A DNA stretch of 64,000 nt, from NCBI RefSeq assembly GCF_024586455.1, contig NC_065921.1, positions 68,077,528-68,141,527 of the forward strand, in the 5' to 3' direction. The DNA comes from Bactrocera neohumeralis (Eukaryota; Arthropoda; Insecta; Diptera; Tephritidae). Made by a program: the position numbers and the translations under genes. Positions 56,240 to 64,000 of the stretch are shown here, in pieces (positions within the stretch are counted from its first letter, which is position 1; each line of letters opens with the position of its first letter). The notes under the pieces were generated by a model. That model made no database searches and had not been told where the DNA came from. It worked only from the letters and a program-made list of their open reading frames with translations.

Positions 56240-58120
56240 CCCAAAATACATCCGTTTAAAAGCGAGCTAATGTGAAAAGGCGAAACATCCCGCCCCAGGA
56301 TTGTGCGCTCCCTTTTGATGACGGCCACCGCAAACGTATCCAAGATTACGTTTTAAAGGCATACAACTTGAATGACCATTCGGTGTGGGATTCGTGATGG
56401 GAGAGAGACTCCGTCGCCGAGTCCTGTATTTCACTCCGGTGGATGAATGTCTAGCCACAATCCGTATCAAAACGAAGTTCTTCAACATATCGCTGATTTG
56501 CACCAACATCCCGAGAGAAGAGAAAGACAATGTGACCCAAGGTGTTTTCTAATAGAGCTTGGAGCTTGGATGTCAAAATCGTGCTTGGCGACTTTAACGC
56601 CAGGGTGGGCAAAGAAGGTATCTTCAGACTCCATGATGAAACATCTCCAAATGAGTTGAGACTAATCAACTCCGCCGGGGTCCGAAATATAGTTATCTGT
56701 AGTACTAGATTCCAGCATAGAAACATTCACCAAGCTACCTGGCTATCTCCGGATCGGAAAGCCACCTACGAGGTCGACTATGTTTTGACAGACGGAAGAC
56801 ACGTCACCAGTGTTTTAGACATGCGTACGCTCCGAGGTCCTAACATCGACTCGACTCTTGTTGCAGCCAAGACACGCACCCTCTTGTGTACAGAGAAAAA
56901 AGGACGTCAAAAAACCCACGGAAGGTTCGACGTCGAGAAGCTCTAGTCGCAACAGAAAGCCGAATGATTTTCTACTCGACTTGCACTCCTGCTCTCTGAG
57001 AGCACTCATCAGCAACTTTGTATAAGGCACGGTATTTCAGTATCCTTACCTACAACCGCAGACGAAACCATTGGTTTTCAGAAACAGTATAATACCAGCT
57101 GGTACGATGAGGTGTCCCGTGTCACAGTGGAGAGAAAACAGACTGCCTACCTCGCAACGTTACAATCGACCGCGACACGTGCGGGATGGGATAGATACCA
57201 CTAGTTGAAGAGGGAAGCGAGGCGCATTCGCAGACAAAAAGTATAAAGAGCTTGACAAGCTGGCCGACAGGGGTAATTATGGAGGGAATACTTCTCCAGC
57301 CTGCTGAATGGCAGTGAAAGCATAACGCCAGGAGAAGGCGAACCCTATTCCCCAATCGATGATGATGGAGCAGACGTTCCATGTCCAGCATGTCCGATGA
57401 TAGGAATTTAAGTGTGTTCTGGTCTAAATAGTTCTGCTTTCTCAAGATTCGATAAGGAAGCGTAGCAATTGAGTCTTGTAATGAATGAAGGTTTCCGCAC
57501 TCGCTACATGGCTCCCACGTCCCTTTGACAGTATACATCATTTCGAAGTCATAGATAATTTCGTCTATCTTGGAACCAGTATTAACACCAACAACAATGT
57601 CAGCCTCGAAATCCAACGCAGAATAACTCTTGCCAACTGGCGGTACTTCGGACTAAGTAGGCTATTGAGAAGTAGAATCCTCTCTTGACGAAAAAAGACC
57701 AAATTCTACAAGTCCCTCATTATTCCCGTCCTGCTATATGGTGCAGAGGCATGGACGATGACAAAATCTGATCAGCCGACGTTACGAGTTTTTGAGAAAA
57801 AGGCGAATGCCGCAGTCGATGAAACGATGAACTGTCCGAAATATACGACGACATTGACATAGTTCAGCGCATTAAGAGCCAGAGCTGGCTAGGTCACGTC
57901 GTCCGAATGGATAAAAACACTCCAGCTCTGATAGTATTCGACGTAGTACCCGCCGGTGAAAGCAGACTCCACTCCGTTGAACAGATTAGGTGGAGAAGCA
58001 CATGGCTGCACTGGGTATGTCCAATTGACGCCAAATCGCGAAAGGAAGAAACCATTGGCATGCTGTTGTAAACTCTGCTACAACCGTGAAAGCGGTGTCT
58101 ACGCCAATTATGAAAAAGAA
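56240..58120 (+). pseudogene. RTE retrotransposon relic, endonuclease to 3' end
   Basis: The 5' leader (about 56270-56340) jumps by deletion to FGVGFVMGERLRRRVLYFTP (56385). Then come KFFNISLICTNIPREEKDN, DVKIVLGDFNARVGKEGIF (GDFN motif, 56570-56630), NIVICSTRFQHRNIHQATWLSP, YVLTDGRHVTSVLD and LRGPNID (56838; the usual SDH at the end of the endonuclease is absent, replaced by STLVAAK). Linker sequence runs to about 57300. RT motifs including YADD are deleted. FVYLGTSINTNNNVSLEIQR (57565) to the NSATTVKAVSTPI tail (58105) ends the element. It is the longest RTE copy here, about 1.9 kb, and dead. Confidence 0.85.
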
Positions 58121-60342
58121 GACATATAAATATGTATATATATGTACATATATCAAAATAGGTATAATAGCAACAAATTTAGAGAAAGCAGCGTTTAAAG
58201 ACTTGCAGATTTTCACGCCAAAAGTCGCGTACGGCACAGCTGAGAAAATTAGTATAAAAATACATTGAAAATAGTGCAGATATATTTCAAGAGAAAAGAA
58301 TTGTTGGCGCAAAGAACACACTCACATATGTATATACATACAAACTTATTTTGAAAACAGCGTGTCTGACTTTGAGGCTGCAATATAGCGTCTGAGTGGC
58401 CTTTTAAGATGCCAGCAGCAAACGCTTTCCACAACCATACTTCCTTTGTATGTATGCGGTATGTGGACGCGCCCACTCAGCCAGACTTCGTGTAATATAC
58501 GCCATTTAATACCAGATTAACCTATCTGCGCGCCTTCAACGGTGATATGCCTGCCTGCAATTGCCCTTCAAAGAATGAGATGACAACGCAGTTGGTTGGA
58601 CGGCGCGTGCACTCGCTTTGCTCAGCTGGGCTCAGCCATGTTGTGTGTACCACATATGTGTGCTTGTGGGCGTTGTAACAACAAATACATATGCCTATAT
58701 GCTGTTTTTCTTATGTTCGCTCGTATTTGTTTTGGCGGACTGTCGCTGTATGCTCTCACCTTGCGCTTACACTTGCCTTTCGGAGTTCTCCTTTACATTT
58801 TTCGGTCGGCATTTTTAATTAAAGACACAAGGACACAGGTATTGATTTTAGTTGCGCCTTCCTTTTAATTTTAATATCTGTTTTATTTTTATTTTTTTTT
58901 TTTTTGCTCAGCCTGGCGCTGGTTGCGCTTTGAGTGCTGTGTAAATTAAGAGATTCCGCATTAAATATTCCATTTTTAAGCGTTTTCTCTTAGTTTATGT
59001 TCTTATTTTTATATTTAACAAAGTTGTTTGCGGAAAAAATTGCACTGCGCGCCTAAAAATATGCAAATAACGCTTGAAAAGCGCATTTAAATTGCGTTGA
59101 TTTAATTTTTCGTTCGAAATATTTTTTATTTGCTATTTATATTTATTTTTCTGGCGTTAATTTTTTTTATTTACTCACATTGGCAAACTTTATATTTAAA
59201 TTCATTTGATTTTCCGACATTTTTTCCCCAACTTTTACAACATTCAATAATTTTACGTTTTTATTTTTATAATTTTTTTTTTATTACTGCGCGCCATGTA
59301 ATGCCAGTGATTGCTTGATTTCCTGTGGATGACTGTGTACAACTGTACGTATGAACGTATGTGTGTGTGTTTGTATAGCTTTGTTGGCATACAATTAAAA
59401 CCGCAAATAAATGTGCGCTATTTGCTTGAGCACATACACACACACACGGCAGCAAACGCCTATAACCTCACACACATATCAATTCGCACACACACACACA
59501 TACACTCTCAACCAAGCAAATATGCTTATTGAAAAATCATACAGTCACACAATCAGCACAGCACAATCACACGCGCATATATATCACAGCCAGCTCATCT
59601 CGTCGGCTCTGGTCGGTTAAGCGGCTCGTTGACTGCGTGTTTGCTGTTTGCTATTTGCCCGACTGGCTTAATGACAAAAATGTGTTGATTGTATTTAAAA
59701 ATACTTCAAATGCAATTAATTTCAAGTCTCCACTCACGCGCCCGCTCGCTCCTCACGCAGCCAAACACTCAGCGCGCCCATCACCCGCCTACCCACTCAA
59801 CGGCGTTGCATACTTTCGCGCGCGCCTTTCATTTATTCATGTATGTATGTGTGCATTAATTTGAGCGGCTCATTGCCGTCGTTTGTTCACTGCCGCTTGT
59901 TTGTTTATGCGAAATGCTAATGAGCTTTCGCGCTGCGTGCCAATCACATTTTAAATAACCAACACTTTGCCGGCTGCCTGAATGGTAAGTGTACTATATG
60001 AAAATCGCATTTCCCTTTACAATAACTCATTGCTGACTTTGTTTATATTTATGTCTGCTAATTTCAACGAATGCTTATAAATAGCTTTCGCATAGCTTCG
60101 GAAATATGCAGCAATACCTGTGCGATAATTAAGTATTAATTGGGCAATATCTTAATTTGCGCGCCAAAAAGTATGCTCATTTAAAAAAATGAGTAAATTA
60201 ATGTGCCTTTCGGTGGACGTGAATGAAGGTAGATGCTTTGCTATTAAGATTAGAGCAAGAAGAACACTTCTCTCAGGAGAGTAAAGTAACAAGAACAGTG
60301 TAGTGTAAATAGACACTTCCAACTTTGGTTGGAGTACAGGAA
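58121..60342. other. Host-like non-coding DNA
   Basis: CA/TG tracts (59355-59375, 59428-59450, 59480-59510), T-rich stretches (58870-58900, 59265-59285) and GC-moderate islands (59730-59830). No gene recognised. Confidence 0.5.
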
Positions 60343-60895
60343 TCTTCTTCTTCTTTACTGGCGTAGACACCGTTTACGCGGTTATAGCCGAGTTAACAAG
60401 TCTTTGTTCGTCGAGAGAGGAGCTTACTTCTCACTTGCTTACTCAGTCCGATGTAGCACCAGTTGGCAAGAGTTATTCAGCGTTGGATTTCGAGGCTGAT
60501 ATTGTTATTTGTGTTAATAATGGTTCCAATGTAGACGAAATTATCTACGACCCCGAAGTATTGACTATCAACAGCGACGTGGGAGTCTAGTCGTGCGTGT
60601 GACGATAGTTTTTTTGAGGACAGGAGATATTTCGTCTTGCTCCCATTCCCTACCAGACGCATTTGCCTCACTTCCTAATCCATTCTGGAGAAAACGATGT
60701 CATCGGCGTACGCCAGCAGTTATGCAATCTTCTGTACCTTCCCTATTTAGTTCTGCAGCTCGAATTATTATCTCCAGAAGCAGGTTGAAGAAGTCGCATG
60801 ATAGGGAGTCGCCTTGTCTGAAGCCTCGTTTGGTATCGAACGACTCGGAGAGGTCCTTCCCGATCCTGATTGAGCTTTCGGTATTGTTCCATTTT
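60343..60895 (-). pseudogene. RTE reverse transcriptase fragment, inverted and internally deleted
   Basis: From the right: GKDLSESFDTKRGFRQGDSL, SCDFFNLLLEIIIRAAELNR (60750-60870; the RT motif before the active site). LLAYADDIVFSRMD then lies in another frame (about 60700), followed by RLVGNGSKTKYLLSSKK, YFGVVDNFVYIGTIINT and SLEIQR (60477-60671). A deletion then removes about 400 bp of the family sequence and the (TTC)n complement of the tail appears at 60343. The FRQG…YADD core is present but frameshifted. Confidence 0.85.
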
Positions 60896-61150
60896 TTTTA
60901 GAATACACTTTTTGAAGTCAATGCTCATTTCGTTTTCTCATTGTTCTACAAAAACTCAATTTCAACCGTGTAGAACATCGACTGATTAATTAAAAACTGA
61001 GTCAGAGTTAGTCAGCGTTTTCCAAGGCGTCGGCACCTGCATATGTGGAACTAGTGATTCCGTTAAAAGAACCAATGAGAAAATCAGCAGGTTAGTAAGT
61101 AAAAATGCAGCTTCTCATGGCTAAATTAGCGCTAGTTGCGCCATTTTGAT
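60896..61150. other. Short interval between two LINE relics
   Basis: No recognisable motif. Confidence 0.4.
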
Positions 61151-62395
61151 ACATTATCGGAAGGGCTCGAAATCTTGTTATCTCCGTTCATCGCAGTGTT
61201 GAAATATTTGGTGGACTGCTGTTGTTTTTTAACGAATACCTAGTCCCCGTTAGCATGGCAACCGTTAGATAAGTAGTCATCGCGGACGTGCAATGATAGA
61301 CTCGGAACAAGTAAAAATTTAACCTGCTATAGTATCTAGAACGAAGCTGCACAAGGTTCACTTCTGATTCTCGCGGCAACTCGAGCTCTTCGTCGGCAAT
61401 GAGTGGTGCTTTAGCTCCAAGTGCGCCATTAACTGAATAGGAATCGGTGAAGGTGTTAATAGCTCCACTGTGAATGACACTCAGTGCTTCTCTGAAGTTT
61501 GTTGTGTCCGAAGTCTGGTTGGCATATTGATTTATGTTATCGAGGTAGTTGTGAAAGGACCTTTTGATATTACTAGGCGGCAGCTGCGCTACAAGCAGGT
61601 CGCAGCAGGGATGATATCTACGAAAGCGCCACAGAAGAAACGACTTGAAGAGGAGTTTATTATGCTCCTTAACTGGGAGCAAACGGTTCTAACTGTGCAG
61701 CTGTTCGATGGGAGACATCAAGAGACATCCCGTCGTAGTCCGAAGTTCAGTGTTGTGACATGTCTGCCGGCTAGCGACTTGAAAATTTTGATGCGGCTAT
61801 ATACTTTGGCCATAATCGCGATCTTGTAAGAAGTGAAGGAGCACAGGCTGTCGAAAGTCACATCTAAAATCTTAGGATTATTGACAATCGGAATTTTAAG
61901 GACATCAACTGCAATATTAAGGTCAAGTCTGTACTCCTTCGTCCAGTTAGTGATGGTCGCTGTGGATTTAGTGGAGCAGAGTATTATGTTCCGTGCAGCG
62001 AGGAAGCGAGAAAAGTCGAAGAGATAGCCGTTTACTTTTGAGCACATGCCATCGACTAAATTGCCCGACGTCATTATCGTCCAATCATCTGCGTACGAGT
62101 TGATAGAAATTCCCTCTGGTGGCTGAGGGAGTTTAGAGTTTTTAACTCGAAACAATACGGATGATTTTCGATCGCTCAGTTAGTTCATTGTCCACCTCTT
62201 CAGTTTTGAAGGAAGTGTAGATTTTTTTGTGTCCTCAAGTAGCGTTTTGTAGTTTACTGTGTCAAAGGCTTTTGACAAGTCCAACGATACGAGGATCGTC
62301 CTCTCGTAGGGTGTTTTTTGGTTGAGGGCATAAACTATGGGGGCATTTATGACGCTAAGTGGTGCTGTGTTCTTTTCGGAAGCCATGCTACTGGT
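61150..62395 (-). pseudogene. Jockey-like LINE reverse transcriptase relic
   Basis: Read leftward: ILVSLDLSKAFDTVNYKTLL (RT motif A with catalytic Asp, 62180-62386) and LPSKLKRWTMNxLSDRKS. A deletion removes the GVPQG…SPLLFN motif. NSYADDWTIMTSGN (active site YADD, about 62075-62115) is followed by KVNGYLFDFSRFLAARNIIL and VNNPKILDVTFDSLCSFTSY (61718-62155). After another deletion, LPVKEHNKLLFKSFLLWRFR and LRSRYYSRLNFYLFRV (61188-61682) form the C-terminal region, and the cysteine-rich end is lost. It is clearly a different LINE from RTE. The Jockey grouping is from memory of the VNNPKILGVTFDS/VREHN pattern. Confidence 0.8.
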
Positions 62396-64000
62396 TTTCT
62401 AGACTCAGGTAATGTGTGAAGGTCGGGAATTGGCCACATAAGTTTCGCTATTCTGCATTTGGTTATAGATTTCCAACTGTTTCAACTCTTCTGCTTTTTG
62501 AACTCTCCTGTAGTTATTCAGTAGAATTTCGAGGCCTTCTCAAGTTCTACCGCTTCCGCTTGCAAAATGGCATCTGAGTTTGGTAGACGGATAGAGAGCG
62601 AGATATATACAGATGCTCGGAGTATAGTCGGCAGACCATTATGGCATAGTCGTTATAGATTGATAGAGTATTCTCCTTCTTATAAAAGCTCTATGCCATT
62701 CTTGTCTTGAAGGTATTCTCATTTGGAAGTAACTATTCAAATTCCATCTTGGGTGGATATAGGATATTTAAATTTATTGTAGCTTCCGAGTATTCCTATT
62801 TTCATGAAAAACCCAAATACTAAAAGTATGCGTTAATTTATGCTGAGCAGGTAATTTTTTTGATAAAATAGACAACGAAAATATCTTCATAAGCGAGATA
62901 AAAGCTTGAAATGCAAATAAAACTTTCAATAGTATAATAATCTGTAGTGAGTTAGTACTTTTTTAAACAGAACCCTCCCAAAAGTATACTACTTTGGTAC
63001 TTTTTTAAACAGAATCATCCCAAAAGTATGCAAAACTTTTGCATTTTTTTAATATACAAAAATCTACACAAACTTAAAAATTTAATTTCAAATAAGTTTA
63101 AATGCCTTACCTAAGATTTCAAACACCTATATACTTTAACGCCAAAAATTATGCAAGAAAAATATCAAATTACAAGAAAACGAGTCATAATTTTCTGATA
63201 ACAAATAAAATTGTTCACACTTACCGGCATTCATGTTCTGCTACTACATTAAAGCGTGAAGAAATGCTGCTTAACGCACACACACACAAACATGACGCAG
63301 CCACCGAGGAGGCAGCGAATTAAAAACTCCCTGGTGTGCATTGACACCCAAGCAATTATTTCTTTCATTTTTGACACCGCTCAAATAGCCTGCTGCCAAT
63401 CAAGCGCGCAAACTGGCGGTCTGCTAGGCACAGTTGTTGTTGTTGTTGTTGTACTAGTGCTGCTCGTTACCAAGGCCGGTTTACGCGGCGAGGGTGAGCG
63501 AACGACGCGCAACAAGCTGTCAGTTACCGGATATTTTTAAATTACTTCCGCCTACAGGTGGGCAACGCACACACACACACACACAGCCAACCGCAAGAGG
63601 CAGAGCAGGGAGGGTCAGGCGATTATTTTTTCATATCTACAAGTTGAAGCATTTTTTGTACATTTTCATAACTCATTTGTCGCTAGAAAGTATGCAACAA
63701 ATATTTTATAACACGCACACGCGCATACATACATACAAACATACAGACGGTTCTGCCACTCGCATAATTTATGGTCACTTGGCCCGCAGATGCCAATGCA
63801 CCGTGAGCGTAGTCAAAGGAAAAACCTCAAAAAACGCCAAGAAAACATGCAAAAAGCGCGACGCCAACGCCGACGAGCGGATGACAACGACATTGAGGCG
63901 ACAAAAATTTACATAATCTTCCGCCTGTGTGTCCTTTGCACACCGCCATCGCTGGCAAACTGTTCGAAAGTTGGCGACACCCAGCCATAGCCGATGGTCG
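62396..64000. other. Host-like non-coding DNA
   Basis: Unassigned to about 62700 (perhaps further LINE decay). It is then AT-rich, with CACACA (63280-63290, 63566-63586), TTGTTG (63435-63450) and ACATAC (63725-63745) tracts. A 140-residue frame at 63494-63916 is Arg/Lys/Thr/His-rich without a known motif. No gene can be argued. Confidence 0.45.

Noticed and set aside
63494..63916. 140-residue basic frame near the right edge
   Set aside because: It crosses a CACACA tract and has no motif. An exon cannot be excluded without transcripts, but nothing supports one.

Overview
The window looks like repeat-rich nuclear DNA of a schizophoran fly, most likely a tephritid fruit fly. The DNA is AT-rich, with long CA/TG and ATACAT microsatellite tracts and no dense gene arrangement. 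It carries many dead Tc1/mariner, non-LTR retrotransposon, TTAA-type MITE and (GTCY)n rolling-circle-like elements of kinds known from higher Diptera. Species is an inference; no host gene was found that would settle it. I see no convincing host protein-coding exon, rRNA or tRNA. The non-transposon stretches (about 9.4-10.5, 12.7-13.4, 15.5-18.5, 19.5-20.8, 21.7-24.3, 28.6-30.4, 38.5-40.7, 43.1-45.5, 47.8-49.5, 53.8-55.9, 58.1-60.3 and 62.4-64.0 kb) look like intergenic or long-intron DNA.

Layout, 0-20 kb: a DD41D (rosa-type) mariner remnant; an internally deleted mariner; a LINE endonuclease scrap; a (GTCY)n Helentron-like element; a TTAA MITE holding a nested mariner MITE; a second, degraded TTAA MITE; a 107-109 bp tandem repeat; an RTE retrotransposon whose 5' part is inverted as in twin priming; a LINE ORF1 relic running into a (TTTTA)n array; a set of perfect palindromes at 17.1-17.4 kb; and a second DD41D mariner remnant.

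20-39 kb: a hexanucleotide array (20.9-21.7 kb); three LINE relics (RTE, inverted RTE, and an R1/LOA-like RT) around a mariner fragment; then a TTAA MITE. Next comes a roughly 3.2 kb segment present twice, on either side of a 100-N scaffold gap (35261-35360). The two copies differ by insertions of a Helentron-like element, two mariners and a TTAA MITE. Each copy supplies the empty site for the other, so element ends and target-site behaviour can be read directly.

39-64 kb: a degenerate satellite built on GCTGAA/TTCAGC motifs (40.7-43.1 kb); a LINE RNase H relic; a mariner relic; a short, young RTE copy with a clear target-site duplication; a second mariner MITE; a nearly complete DD37D (maT) element broken by one stop and one frameshift; a Tc1 element split by a Helentron-like insertion; and several more RTE and Jockey-like LINE relics. 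The parts do not form a pathway. The story is layered transposition and decay. The most recently active lineages appear to be RTE and maT, plus the elements that differ between the two copies of the duplicated segment.
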